Of a stretch of 64,000 nt of DNA, positions 36,388 through 45,826 are shown in pieces (within the stretch, counting starts at the first letter, position 1; each line of letters begins with the position of its first letter). The stretch comes from Bacteroidota bacterium (GTDB taxonomy: Bacteria > Bacteroidota > Bacteroidia > Bacteroidales > FEN-979): positions 62,001 through 126,000 of the forward strand of contig JAPLDF010000041.1 in NCBI GenBank assembly GCA_026391835.1, read 5' to 3'. Made by a program: the position numbers and the translations under genes. The notes under the pieces are model-generated. The model searched no databases, was not told the origin of the DNA, and worked only from the letters and a program-made list of their open reading frames with translations.

Positions 36388-38577
36388 ATGAAAAAAGTTT
36401 ACTTGTTCATCATTCTGATGATTGCGGTGATTTCGCCGGCACTTTCACAGGTAGCGGTCAACACAGATGCATCACTGCCCGATGCCAGCGCAATGCTGGA
36501 TGTTCAAAGCACCTCCAGGGGATTTCTTGTTCCACGTATGACCGATACGCAACGGACCGGCATAGCCAGCCCTGCCATTGGACTGATGGTTTACCAAACC
36601 AACGGAACCCAGGGGTATTATTATTACAATGGCACAGCATGGTTACTGCTCAATGCAGGAGCGTTGCCGGCGGGTACCGGCGGGCAGACACTTCGGCATG
36701 ACGGCGCCGGCTGGATTGCCAGCAGCTTCCTGTTTAACAATGGCACCAGTGTCGGGATTGGCACAACTGCTCCTGCCTTCAGACTTGAAGTGTACGGCCA
36801 GGATGCCGGCATGAACGGTCTCCGGGTCGGCAGGGGGGCTGGCAACAGGGTTACCAATACAGCCATTGGCTATCAATCACTGAACGCCAACACGACGGGA
36901 GATTACAATTGCGCAAACGGGTATGCGGTACTGACCGATAACACAACTGGTGATTACAATACCGGGCAGGGGTATGCAGCCCTGACAAACCTTACCAAAG
37001 GAACAGGAAATACCGCCACCGGCTTTAAATCACTTTTTAATGATACCACAGGTGGCTATAACACAGCCATTGGCTATGCTGCACTTTACATAAACCGTTC
37101 GGGAAGTTACAATACGGCCGGCGGGCTGCGTACACTGTACAACAATTTAACCGGGTACTCGAATGTAGCTTTGGGAGCAAGCGCCCTTTTCAACAATACC
37201 GATCTAAGCAACCTGGTGGCTATCGGGGATTCAGCCTTGTATAACAATGGGGTAGGTGCATCCGGAAACCAGGGGAAAGCGAATGTGGCAGTTGGCTCAA
37301 AAACTCTGTATACCAACACGACCGGATATTTTAATACGGCAACAGGCCACCAGGCTCTTTTTTCAAATTTATCAGGTTGTTACAATACCGCGGCAGGATT
37401 TAATGCACTTTATTCCAACGAAAGCGGGTCAAACAACACAGCTTTTGGCTATAAGTCGCTGATTTTAAATACCGGGTCATATAATACTGGTATAGGTTCC
37501 TATGCAATGCAGTCCAATGAAGCCGGCGAGTACAACACTGCAACCGGGTACCTGTCTCTTACCTCAAATACTACCGGGAATAATAATACTGCGGATGGTT
37601 ACCGGGCGCTTAACTCGAACACTACCGGGTCGGAGAATACTGCATGCGGCACCAGGGCGCTTTATAGCAACAAGGCGAACAGCCGAAGCACAGCGATCGG
37701 CTACCAGGCCATGTCCAATGCCAATTCTACAACGAGCGGAATCGATACTTACAACACTGCGGTGGGATATGAAGCATTAAAGGGAGGGGCAACACCTTTA
37801 ACCAACACAGGTGGCTATAATACAGCTGTTGGCGACCAGGCCCTTTATTCCAACACCACCGGCCTGGTTAATACTGCCGTGGGAAGAATGGCGCTGTACA
37901 GCAATACATCAGGGTCACACAACATTGCAGTCGGAAATGGCGCACTGCAGTTAAATACCGGGGGAATTGGCAACGTTTGTGTCGGTTTTTCGGCCTATTA
38001 TCAAAATCATACCGGGAACTACAATACAGCAATCGGCAATTCGGCCAACGGAAGTGGTATGGACAAAGACAATACCACGGCTATTGGTCATGGCAGCTAT
38101 GTTTCGGCAGATAACCAGGTGCGCATCGGGAACTACGATATCACAAGCATTGGCGGCTATGCCGGGTGGACGGATATTTCTGACAAACGAGTCAAGAAAG
38201 ATGTGAATGAAAGTGTACCGGGAATCGCATTCATCATGAAGTTGCGCCCGGTGACTTACCACCTCGATATGGAAGCCATTGCCAGGTTCCAGCATACCCC
38301 CGACAATTTAAGATCAAAAAAATCCGAAGCCATAAAAGGAGGAATGTTGCAAACCGGGTTTATCGCCCAGGAGGTTGAAAAAGCGGCAAATGACCTTGGG
38401 TACGATTTCAGTGGCGTGGATAAACCAAAAAACGAAAACGATTTTTACGGTCTGCGGTATGGTGAGTTTTCAGTACCCCTTGTAAAAGCAGTACAGGAGC
38501 AGCAGGCAACTATTGAACAATTGGGCAGGATGATAGAACAACTTCAGAAGGAGATAGAGTTGCTTAAATCAAGGTAG
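36388..38577 (+). CDS. Repeat protein with C-terminal S74 chaperone domain, copy 2
   Basis: 729 residues. The N-terminal 140 or so codons are almost identical to copy 1 at the nucleotide level, including the signal peptide and LDVQSTSRGFLVPRMT. The middle again consists of 17-residue N-T-A-x-G-Y-x-A-L repeats, but fewer and in a different order. The S74 tail differs strongly: DISDKRVKKDVNESVPG, then LRPVTYHLDMEAIARF and GFIAQEVEKAANDLGY, with an insertion absent from copy 1. It therefore looks like a modular paralogue with a shared start and a swapped tail. It should likewise form a trimeric surface fibre. Confidence 0.85.
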   Translation: MKKVYLFIILMIAVISPALSQVAVNTDASLPDASAMLDVQSTSRGFLVPRMTDTQRTGIASPAIGLMVYQTNGTQGYYYYNGTAWLLLNAGALPAGTGGQTLRHDGAGWIASSFLFNNGTSVGIGTTAPAFRLEVYGQDAGMNGLRVGRGAGNRVTNTAIGYQSLNANTTGDYNCANGYAVLTDNTTGDYNTGQGYAALTNLTKGTGNTATGFKSLFNDTTGGYNTAIGYAALYINRSGSYNTAGGLRTLYNNLTGYSNVALGASALFNNTDLSNLVAIGDSALYNNGVGASGNQGKANVAVGSKTLYTNTTGYFNTATGHQALFSNLSGCYNTAAGFNALYSNESGSNNTAFGYKSLILNTGSYNTGIGSYAMQSNEAGEYNTATGYLSLTSNTTGNNNTADGYRALNSNTTGSENTACGTRALYSNKANSRSTAIGYQAMSNANSTTSGIDTYNTAVGYEALKGGATPLTNTGGYNTAVGDQALYSNTTGLVNTAVGRMALYSNTSGSHNIAVGNGALQLNTGGIGNVCVGFSAYYQNHTGNYNTAIGNSANGSGMDKDNTTAIGHGSYVSADNQVRIGNYDITSIGGYAGWTDISDKRVKKDVNESVPGIAFIMKLRPVTYHLDMEAIARFQHTPDNLRSKKSEAIKGGMLQTGFIAQEVEKAANDLGYDFSGVDKPKNENDFYGLRYGEFSVPLVKAVQEQQATIEQLGRMIEQLQKEIELLKSR

Positions 38578-38606
38578 TTCGCATTAACATCCGGGAACTT
38601 GTTACT

Positions 38607-38632
38607 GGGGGCCATATTGTATCATGGCCCCC
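38607..38632 (+). terminator. Hairpin after S74 copy 2
   Basis: A 9-bp perfect stem (GGGGGCCAT at 38607-38615 and its complement at 38624-38632) with an 8-base loop follows the stop codon by 29 bases. The following TTACTGTGTTGT is only weakly T-rich, so termination may be partial. Confidence 0.55.
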
Positions 38633-38693
38633 TTACTGTGTTGTGCAATTTCATTACCTTTGTAAAAGACAGTTTTCTGATAAATCGTTCGCT

Positions 38694-39053
38694 ATGCCTT
38701 TTTTCCCAAAACTCCTGTTGACTTCGGTCGCCATCCTGATTTCAGGCTACCTTTTACCGGGAATACATGTCAGTACCTTCTGGACGGCTTTGCTCGTTGC
38801 GCTGGTGCTGAGTTTTCTGAATGTCTTCCTGAAACCATTCATGGTGATTCTCACTATTCCCTTTACTGTGATCACCTTTGGGTTGTTTTTACTGGTCATA
38901 AATGCCCTCCTCATCATGATCGCCAGCGCCTGGGTGACCGGCTTTAAGGTTGACGGTTTCTGGTGGGCAATGATTTTCAGCATCATCCTGTCTGTGATAT
39001 CTTCATTTTTGGAAAGCTTAGTAAAACACGATGAGAGCACGCGCAATTTCTGA
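38694..39053 (+). CDS. Small membrane protein of the phage-holin-like PF04020 family
   Basis: 119 residues from ATG 38694; an open frame extends 17 codons upstream, but MPFFPKLLLTSVAILISGYLLPG is the family's N-terminus. Four hydrophobic helices are visible, with conserved PFTVITFGLFLLVINALLI near the middle. Despite the family's holin name, these proteins are widespread chromosomal membrane proteins of unknown function and do not indicate a prophage. A TACCTTTG at 38655-38662 could be a -7 box. It overlaps the next gene by 23 bases. Confidence 0.85.
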   Translation: MPFFPKLLLTSVAILISGYLLPGIHVSTFWTALLVALVLSFLNVFLKPFMVILTIPFTVITFGLFLLVINALLIMIASAWVTGFKVDGFWWAMIFSIILSVISSFLESLVKHDESTRNF

Positions 39054-39492
39054 GAAAAGAGAACTCGTTGATGTGATTCAACGGAGCCAGTATTGCCATC
39101 TTTCCATGGTGGACCAGGGAGGAAAGCCTTATGTCCTCCCGATGAATTTCGGGTTTAACAACGACGTGATATACCTGCATGGTGCACAACATGGCAAAAA
39201 GATCGATATCCTGAAACAGCACCCTGATGTGTGTATTAATTTCACGACGGATCACATCTTAAGATACCAGAATGAAGAAGTGGCATGTTCCTGGAGCATG
39301 AAATACCGGAGCGTCCTGTGTTATGGGAAGGCCGAATTCATCACCGAACCCGAAGAAAAAATTTCAGCTTTCCATACTGTCATGGCCCAATACACAAAGG
39401 GTGAATTCAAATTCAACCCGCCGTCCATCCGTGAGGTGTGTGTATGGAAGGTGAAGGTGGATAAAATTGAAGGAAGAGCCTACGGGTATTAA
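39031..39492 (+). CDS. Pyridoxamine 5'-phosphate oxidase-like flavin-binding protein
   Basis: 153 residues of the split-barrel fold. The N-terminal YCHLSMVDQGGKPYVLPMNFG and IYLHGAQHGKKIDILKQHP match the NimA/PNPOx-like group that binds FMN (or F420/heme in relatives). Members include nitroimidazole reductases and proteins of unknown redox function. It overlaps the small membrane protein gene by 23 bases, so the two are probably translated together. The substrate cannot be inferred. Confidence 0.85.
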   Translation: MRARAISEKRELVDVIQRSQYCHLSMVDQGGKPYVLPMNFGFNNDVIYLHGAQHGKKIDILKQHPDVCINFTTDHILRYQNEEVACSWSMKYRSVLCYGKAEFITEPEEKISAFHTVMAQYTKGEFKFNPPSIREVCVWKVKVDKIEGRAYGY

Positions 39493-39495
39493 AAA

Positions 39496-40332
39496 CTAAC
39501 GGGCACTTTTCATTACAACGATCTCCCTTATTTCACTTCCTTGCTGGGTGAAGACCAGGCGTCGCTTGTCAAAATAATATTCATAGGTGTTGCCACTGAG
39601 GAAAACTCCGATCTGAACGCCCTTTTCCATTCCGGGGCAGGCCATCTTCGTGCCGGACAATGGTGAGAAGGTAATGGTCGTGTTCGTTGCGGTAAAGGTA
39701 CCGCCTATGTTGTTGCAGCCATCGTGACCTGTAATCTTTTGCTGTTTAACCAGAATTTCGAGGTTTGGCAGGCCTTTGGCATAATCTCCGGGGATTAAAG
39801 GTGTTCCGTTTACCTTCTCCACAACCCATGTGTTTTGGAGCCTTGTGTCGGCATTTGCACCCATACTGAGTGAATCTATTGTTGAAGCAGCACTTTCAGA
39901 AGCACCCGCTTCCATGTTTACCCGCAGGAGGATATACTTGCCAGCCAGTGCACCCTTTATTTTTTTCCCTTGCGCATCAAGCATCAGCAGCCCATTGGGC
40001 TGCCGGATAAAGTACCTGAAACCCTGCGCATTTTTATCAAGGGCAATGACTCCGTCTTTTCTAATTGTAAATTTCCCCTCAGCCTTAACCGGGGTTTCCG
40101 ACTTCCCTGCATAGACCATGCTTGCGAAGTAGGTTGAATCCGTGTTGAGCCTGAGTTTATAGCTGATTTTTTCGCAGTCGGCGCATGGAATATTCCCCAT
40201 ATACGCACCAGTCACATCTTTATCTTCGATGCCCCGGGATTGCCCGCCAGCGGTAGTTGTTGTTTTTGTCGATGAGCATCCTGCTCCCAAAACAAGCAAG
40301 GTTGCAAGAATTAATATAAAGAATTTGTTCAT
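39496..40332 (-). CDS. NlpE-META domain lipoprotein
   Basis: 278 residues. The lipobox LVLGAGC at residues 13-19 marks a lipoprotein anchored by Cys19. Residues about 42-130 match the NlpE N-terminal domain, including GNIPCADCEKI with its CxxC. Residues about 165-275 form a META (HslJ-like) domain with LQNTWVVEKVNG, ITGHDGCNNIGG and MACPG. NlpE is linked to envelope stress sensing in E. coli and META domains to heat-shock/novobiocin resistance proteins. This fusion is common in Bacteroidota; its role is not established. It converges on the flavin-binding protein with a 3-base gap. Confidence 0.87.
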   Translation of the reverse strand: MNKFFILILATLLVLGAGCSSTKTTTTAGGQSRGIEDKDVTGAYMGNIPCADCEKISYKLRLNTDSTYFASMVYAGKSETPVKAEGKFTIRKDGVIALDKNAQGFRYFIRQPNGLLMLDAQGKKIKGALAGKYILLRVNMEAGASESAASTIDSLSMGANADTRLQNTWVVEKVNGTPLIPGDYAKGLPNLEILVKQQKITGHDGCNNIGGTFTATNTTITFSPLSGTKMACPGMEKGVQIGVFLSGNTYEYYFDKRRLVFTQQGSEIREIVVMKSAR

Positions 40333-40443
40333 GGATGCAGGATGTCAGGAAAATTATAATTTTGGTTGTTTGAACTAATCTGTCAAGGTGATAAAACTAC
40401 AAAAAATACCCATTGCATCAGTACAATTTTGCATTTATCCCTG

Positions 40444-40472
40444 AAAAAAACCGCCCCGGTTTCCCGGGACGG
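40444..40472 (-). terminator. Intrinsic terminator of the first giant T9SS gene
   Basis: On the minus strand a 9-bp stem (CCGTCCCGG with CCGGGGCGG, one G-U pair) closes a GAAA loop and is followed by seven T. It lies about 120 bases after the stop at 40592. The same hairpin recurs at 45701-45729. Confidence 0.9.
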
Positions 40473-40528
40473 CCTAACCAAACACAACATCATTTCTATT
40501 TCCCTCGGTTCCCAGGGTGGAACCTTCT

Positions 40529-40552
40529 CCCCTTCTCCCTGAGGAGAAGGGG
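40529..40552. repeat. CCCCTTCTCC hairpin repeat, copy 1
   Basis: A perfect 10-bp stem with a four-base loop (CTGA), followed by two GGGGGATGAGG strings (to 40585). It lies between the gene end and the terminator and recurs at 45787-45810, so it was carried along with the gene end. Similar hairpins are scattered widely in Bacteroidota intergenic DNA. Confidence 0.75.
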
Positions 40553-40591
40553 TCTGGGGGATGAGGTTCCCAAAAGGGGGATGAGGTGGTA

Positions 40592-43500
40592 TTACAATTT
40601 AACCAGCTTCATTGTCTCCACATACCCGTCGGCCACAACTTTTACGAAGTACATTCCGGCAGCCATGTCAGGGAACCTGAAATCATGCGATTTCTCCCCG
40701 ATCATGTTTCCCGTCATTACTTTTTCACCGCGGATGCTGAACACTTCAATTTTTACATTGTTGTATTGAGCACCGGTTTTCTGCACCAGAGTGAAATTCC
40801 CGGTTGTGGGATTCGGGTAAATATTGAAATTGACCTGTTGGGAGCCTGGCACGCTCTCCTGCGATCCGCCTGCACCGTCAACCATTGGAGCATCCTTGGC
40901 ACCGCAGTAGGATCCGGTTGAAATGTAACCGTGCATATAACCACCTGCCTCCACACGCGTCCCCAGCAGATAGAGGATATTCTGCCCGGCCACCATGGTT
41001 GCACTGCCGCCATTCAGGACTACAAAAGTATCGTCCCCTCCGGCAACCGTGACTGTATTGGTAGCATTGTAACAGGTATCGGTTATGCCGGAAACCGTTC
41101 CGGCAACAGTTGTGTTTTCAGGAATGGAGCCAGGCGTTGTAAAAGTCATATCGTTTCCATAGATAATGCTGTTGGCAAAAGTTACTGCCCTCAGGCGGAA
41201 GTGATATGGAGTATTTCCTGAAAGTCCGGTTAAGGAGGCAGTTATCGGCTGGGGAGTACCTCCCGTTAAGGTAGAGGGTGTTCCTGAAACGGTATTGCCG
41301 TATGCTGCAGAAGTTCCATAGTCAAAATAGAGACTTAAGTTCTCGCCGGCAGGGGTTGCAATACCATTGAGCGTTGCTGCAGTTGCCGAAACACCGGTGG
41401 CAGGATTGGTAACAAGCGACGGACCCGGGGTGAATTCATAAGCTCCCATGTCGGGAGGATCGGTTCTCAGCACACCGGCAATATCCGATGGTAAAGAAGG
41501 AAGGTAGTACCCGGCTTTGGGAAAGGATCCAGATGTTGGAAGCAAATACGTTGGGGATGTGAAAGCCGGGTCAAAACCTGTGGAATGAATATCCTGCCCG
41601 GTGGCTGCCTTCCAATCAGGAAGTGAAAGAAAAGTGGAACCGTTCATCACCCCGATGTGGTGGGCGCACCCATCAACATAATAATCGTTGTAGTCGATAA
41701 TTGAAAAATTTGCCGCATTGCTTGCAGTCGTTGCAATCGCATAGGTTTTACCGTCTAAAGGACATGTTCCGGTTAATCCCATCATGGAATTTTTCAGGAT
41801 GTTGTTCCTTATCTCGATGTTATTTGAACGGACTCCGTCCTGATATATCCCGATGCATGAAGACGAAGCATCACGTACATCGGTCGGAGAGAGCACGTTT
41901 CCATACAGATATATAGAATTATGTATAATCTTGATGTTTCCGCCGCTGTAAATGTAAATACCGTAAGGATTATTCGGTGACACCCCGGGTGCGGCACCCG
42001 ATGATTTGATGCCATAAATTGCGTTGTCGGAAATTTCCGTTTCAGTATTGCCCTCCGCCTGGTACCAGATCCCATAAGCCCCGGACCCGTCGTCAACATT
42101 CCTGTAGAAATCATGGATCAAATTCTTTCGGATCTTGGTAAAAGTTGTATAACCAAGGATATATACCCCTCCATGGAGCGGCACACCGTTCCCGAATTCT
42201 GATCCCATGATGTTGTTTCCCGAAATCAGGGTATTATCGCAGTATTGCAGCAGAATTCCCTTGGCAACGATATAGTCTGAAGGATTTGACGAACCGATCA
42301 CATTTCCCGTGATCTGCCCGTTCGTGGTGATCCAGCTAAAGTTACCTGTGAACTGGATCCCGGTGTTGGCAGCACAGATAGAGTCATCCATGATGACAAT
42401 ATCGTCGTACCCCCCGCTCACCGAACTTAGCAGAATGCCATAGTTCGTAACCGTTGTTGAGCTTACGCCCTTGATGACTGAATTCCTGATGATATTGTGT
42501 GAAGCAGGATCGGTTCCACCTTTATTGAACATACCGATCACATAGGCACCTGTGGTTTCACTGGTATTTTTAAAAGTCAGGCTTTTATCGGAACCACCAT
42601 TGACAGAACCATCGATGATGAGGTAATCGAAGCCATTTACCTTTATCAGTCCACTGGATACACTGGCGTCTGCCAGCACAGGGTGCACACCGGTATTGGG
42701 TTTTATGGTGAGGGTATTGGTACTGCTGCTTCCGCCATTAGGCTCCAGTATGATCGGGAAGGTTTCGGCCGGATAGGCATTGTCGGTAAGCACGAGGGTG
42801 ACCGGGCAGGTAATGCCTTTTGAATTGATATCGCTGATGGCGGCAGTAAGCGTCGGATAAGCCCCTCCTGATCCTACATTGAACGTTCCGCATATCGATG
42901 AAACAATCACATAACTGGCAGGTGCGGATGGATAGGTTGCGACTGCCGGAGGGTTGGCTGTAAACCCGGCAGCACCGGCAAAGGGAAATGAGTTGACATT
43001 TGGGGAGGCCCACAAATCCTGTGCTAAAATGAAGTAATACACTGAATCTCCCAATGCCGTTCCGGCACCGAAGCTAAAGGAATACTGGTTGCTGCCCAGT
43101 GATGTACCGGTAACGTATGTCCAGGTACCGCCAAAATTTTTCTTCCAGCAAACACGGGGCAACCCAGTTCCCGTAACGGGCACACCATGGATGTCGGTGA
43201 TGGTTGCAACCAGTGTGCGGTCGCCGGTGGTAGCGACATTGGCAAGCGGGGAATAGGTAATAAGGGGCGGGGTAAGGTCGGCAGGGATCCCTCCGAATTC
43301 ATCTGCACCAATATCCGGGGCATTTGCCGGAAAGGTAGGATGAACAGGATATCCCGGGTTCGGATAACGGGGATTATCGTCGAAATCTGTCGTTATTTTC
43401 ATCGGAACTGCCACGATACTTCCTCCGCTTTCACATTGGGATGGAACCGCATTGCTGACATGAAGGTCGCAGGGGGTCGTTGTTGAAATAAAAGGGGTAT

Positions 43501-45520
43501 TTTCTGTGACCGAAAGGTATTCGCGCGGGCTCATCCGGATTTTATATTGCAGCAGGGTTGAATCACTGTTGGTTCCATCGCTGAATATCAGCCTTTGTGA
43601 GGAGGGAGTTCCCGCATAGTAATTGTTGTTATTTGAGGTTGTGGAAAGGTTTCCGAAATTCAGGGAATCTGTCAGTACGGCTATGGTCTTTCCGGTCCCG
43701 TTCGGCGTTGATGTATTGATGATGATGTTGTTCCGTGTATCCAGCACCTGGATGTATTTTGTGACCATAAGCCCGGTTGTACCAAAATTGGCCCCTATTG
43801 AAGTCGAATTCAGGTAGACCGTGTTGTTGTATAGTCCTGTTGAGATGGAATTGAACCCGAACAGGTATATTCCCTTGATGGCAGATACAGATGACGTTGT
43901 ACCGGCCTTGAGGTCGCCGACAATGTTGTTATAGATATAGATGCTTCCGGCCCCGGTTAGGTTGCCAAGATATATCCCTGTTATAAGGCTGGCAGTACCC
44001 GGCCCGCTGATGTTCTGGACCCTGTTGTTGTAGATATTCCAGTTATAGCCGGCATCAATGTTGATCCCGTAAGTTGTTCCTTTTGCTTCTGAAAGATTGG
44101 TGAAAGAGTTGTTATAAAAGTTTTTGGTGATTGGCCGGTTGACGTTGCAATATATTCCATACACCGTCCCGGTAGTTGTCGAGGTATTGTTGTCGCAAAT
44201 ATTTCCGTAACAGTTCAACGTGTAACACTGAATACCAAGCTGCATATAGGTTGTTGTTCCTCCCACACCTGAAGGGGATTGGATCCTGGTATTGTTACTG
44301 ACTGTATTGTTATAAACATCAGAAGTTCCCAATACTGTTGGCAGGGCACTGGTAACGATATAAGTCACCGCCCCCTGGGAGGTGGTTGTGGAAGAGCCAT
44401 ACTGATTCCCTGTAACCAAGTTGTTATAGATGCTGACACTTGGGCCGCCATGGGAAATGTTCAGATAATTACAATTGCTGGAGGTAGCGGTTGGATAAGT
44501 GCAGTTGGTTATAACATTATCATGAATACTTATGATATTTGTTGTCGAGGTCGTACCCATGGTTTCCCAGATACCATAAAACACCCCTGTACCGTTGTAT
44601 TGAACACTCACAGTATCGCCGTAAACATAGACACTGGCATTGCTGGTACTTTGGAATTGCATCCCGTAACAAGCACTTCCACCGGGCACCGACCCGCTGA
44701 TCTTGTTTTTGGCAACCGTCAGGTTATTCTGGTACTGGCAATAGAATCCACTTGGAGATCCTGTGGTAGTCCCGAAATTCGATATCTTGTTTCCTGCCAC
44801 AGACCCGAAATCGTTGTATTGGTCATAGTTTGTATATGGGGCAACAGAAGCAACTCCCATCGCATAGATCCCGTTGAAACAATTTGTTATCACATTTCCC
44901 TGGAATGAGTTGTAGGAGTTGGCCTGGAGCACATTTTTGATACCCCTGTTAGTCCCGGGAGTGTCACTTCTCCATGATCGGAGATTGATCCCAACAGTAC
45001 CGGTATTGGTACGATTCAACGAAATACTGCAGTTTTTAATGGTTGCATGCTGCGTCCCACTGGTATCAGCGACAGCTTTCATCAGCAGATAACCGCTCTC
45101 GGTTTGTGTCGTTGCAGTTACATGTGCAGCATTATCAATCACATCAATCCCGTCGAAGGTCACATAGTCGGTACCGGCTATGGCAAATACATAATCAGCG
45201 GTGCCTGTCCCGTTGGCGGAGGTAATTAACGGATTGGACCCGGTGCCATCCTTTTGAAAAATAATCGGACTTGATGCCAGGCTGTTGGCGCATGTTATCA
45301 ATCCGGCTGAGGCACTTGAAAACGTCTCGGTATACCCTGCAGCCACTTTAAAGGTAACCCCGGGGGCTGCAACGCCCTGGCTGTTCAACGCAGCTATGGC
45401 GGCAGTGATCGTCGGGTAATTGGGCGAGCCGTCAGGAATATAATAGGTTCCGGATAACTGCCCAAAAGACAATTGACAGAACGTTATTCCCAGGAACAAC
45501 GTAATAATGATTTTTTTCAT
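40592..45520 (-). CDS. Giant secreted T9SS beta-helix protein 1
   Basis: 1642 residues. Signal peptide MKKIIITLFLGITFCQLSFGQ; then a first beta-helix-like region with many N-x-I/V-x-N-N repeats (roughly 60-700), a middle fibronectin/Ig-like region (about 760-870), a second beta-helix region (about 890-1330) and a fibronectin III-like segment (NGIATPAGENLSLYFDYG) near 1400. A Cys-Tyr...GGYMHGYI module precedes a T9SS type A sorting domain (FNIYPNPTTGNF to METMKLVKL). It is expected to be displayed or released at the cell surface; beta-helix proteins often bind or cleave polysaccharide, but no catalytic motif is evident. It is a paralogue of the next gene. Confidence 0.88.
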   Translation of the reverse strand: MKKIIITLFLGITFCQLSFGQLSGTYYIPDGSPNYPTITAAIAALNSQGVAAPGVTFKVAAGYTETFSSASAGLITCANSLASSPIIFQKDGTGSNPLITSANGTGTADYVFAIAGTDYVTFDGIDVIDNAAHVTATTQTESGYLLMKAVADTSGTQHATIKNCSISLNRTNTGTVGINLRSWRSDTPGTNRGIKNVLQANSYNSFQGNVITNCFNGIYAMGVASVAPYTNYDQYNDFGSVAGNKISNFGTTTGSPSGFYCQYQNNLTVAKNKISGSVPGGSACYGMQFQSTSNASVYVYGDTVSVQYNGTGVFYGIWETMGTTSTTNIISIHDNVITNCTYPTATSSNCNYLNISHGGPSVSIYNNLVTGNQYGSSTTTSQGAVTYIVTSALPTVLGTSDVYNNTVSNNTRIQSPSGVGGTTTYMQLGIQCYTLNCYGNICDNNTSTTTGTVYGIYCNVNRPITKNFYNNSFTNLSEAKGTTYGINIDAGYNWNIYNNRVQNISGPGTASLITGIYLGNLTGAGSIYIYNNIVGDLKAGTTSSVSAIKGIYLFGFNSISTGLYNNTVYLNSTSIGANFGTTGLMVTKYIQVLDTRNNIIINTSTPNGTGKTIAVLTDSLNFGNLSTTSNNNNYYAGTPSSQRLIFSDGTNSDSTLLQYKIRMSPREYLSVTENTPFISTTTPCDLHVSNAVPSQCESGGSIVAVPMKITTDFDDNPRYPNPGYPVHPTFPANAPDIGADEFGGIPADLTPPLITYSPLANVATTGDRTLVATITDIHGVPVTGTGLPRVCWKKNFGGTWTYVTGTSLGSNQYSFSFGAGTALGDSVYYFILAQDLWASPNVNSFPFAGAAGFTANPPAVATYPSAPASYVIVSSICGTFNVGSGGAYPTLTAAISDINSKGITCPVTLVLTDNAYPAETFPIILEPNGGSSSTNTLTIKPNTGVHPVLADASVSSGLIKVNGFDYLIIDGSVNGGSDKSLTFKNTSETTGAYVIGMFNKGGTDPASHNIIRNSVIKGVSSTTVTNYGILLSSVSGGYDDIVIMDDSICAANTGIQFTGNFSWITTNGQITGNVIGSSNPSDYIVAKGILLQYCDNTLISGNNIMGSEFGNGVPLHGGVYILGYTTFTKIRKNLIHDFYRNVDDGSGAYGIWYQAEGNTETEISDNAIYGIKSSGAAPGVSPNNPYGIYIYSGGNIKIIHNSIYLYGNVLSPTDVRDASSSCIGIYQDGVRSNNIEIRNNILKNSMMGLTGTCPLDGKTYAIATTASNAANFSIIDYNDYYVDGCAHHIGVMNGSTFLSLPDWKAATGQDIHSTGFDPAFTSPTYLLPTSGSFPKAGYYLPSLPSDIAGVLRTDPPDMGAYEFTPGPSLVTNPATGVSATAATLNGIATPAGENLSLYFDYGTSAAYGNTVSGTPSTLTGGTPQPITASLTGLSGNTPYHFRLRAVTFANSIIYGNDMTFTTPGSIPENTTVAGTVSGITDTCYNATNTVTVAGGDDTFVVLNGGSATMVAGQNILYLLGTRVEAGGYMHGYISTGSYCGAKDAPMVDGAGGSQESVPGSQQVNFNIYPNPTTGNFTLVQKTGAQYNNVKIEVFSIRGEKVMTGNMIGEKSHDFRFPDMAAGMYFVKVVADGYVETMKLVKL

Positions 45521-45608
45521 GTTTTTAGGTTTTTAGTTAATACTCTTTTTATCCCTGCATATTGACTGTAAAAATACCCACTCCATATAAAGCATATCGT
45601 TAAACACC

Positions 45609-45649
45609 TATTACATAAACTGTACAGCCTTATTACAAAACCTGTACAA
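45609..45649 (-). promoter_or_regulatory. 22-bp-phased direct repeats upstream of giant T9SS gene 1
   Basis: Two copies of TATTACA-N5-TGTACAG (plus-strand reading; the second ends in A) start at 45609 and 45631, exactly 22 bases apart, 88 bases before the start codon of the gene at 45520. The same pattern lies upstream of the second giant gene. Direct repeats two helical turns apart are typical of sites for tandem-binding regulators such as LytTR proteins. The remainder of 45521-45700 contains no gene. Confidence 0.6.
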
Positions 45650-45700
45650 GCAGGTAACCGAAAAACAACACATCTGACTTTAAGGCACTTACACTTTTAC

Positions 45701-45729
45701 AAAAAAACCGCCCCGGTTTCCCGGGACGG
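45701..45729 (-). terminator. Intrinsic terminator of the second giant T9SS gene
   Basis: Same hairpin as at 40444-40472: a 9-bp stem around a GAAA loop and seven T on the minus strand, about 100 bases after the stop at 45827. The sequence from here to the gene end is nearly the same as at the first copy. Confidence 0.9.
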
Positions 45730-45786
45730 CCTAACCAAACACAACATCATTTTCTTTTTCCCTCAGTTCCCAGGGTAGATCCTTCT

Positions 45787-45810
45787 CCCCTTCTCCTTGA
45801 GGAGAAGGGG
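45787..45810. repeat. CCCCTTCTCC hairpin repeat, copy 2
   Basis: A perfect 10-bp stem with loop TTGA, followed by GGGGGATGAGG. Counterpart of 40529-40552, in the same place relative to its gene. Confidence 0.75.
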
Positions 45811-45826
45811 TCAGGGGGATGAGGTA

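Noticed and set aside
32429-38577. Regular 51-base repetition suggestive of a CRISPR array
   Set aside because: The period lies within one continuous reading frame and reflects 17-residue protein repeats; there are no distinct spacers.
32429-39053. S74 tail-fibre-like proteins plus a holin-like membrane protein suggesting a prophage
   Set aside because: No capsid, terminase, portal, integrase or lysis gene is present, and both families are common on Bacteroidota chromosomes.
44279-44908. 209-codon plus-strand frame inside the first giant T9SS gene
   Set aside because: It is a shadow of a long low-complexity coding sequence on the other strand; its translation shows no domain. The same applies to the 192-codon frame at 47618-48196.
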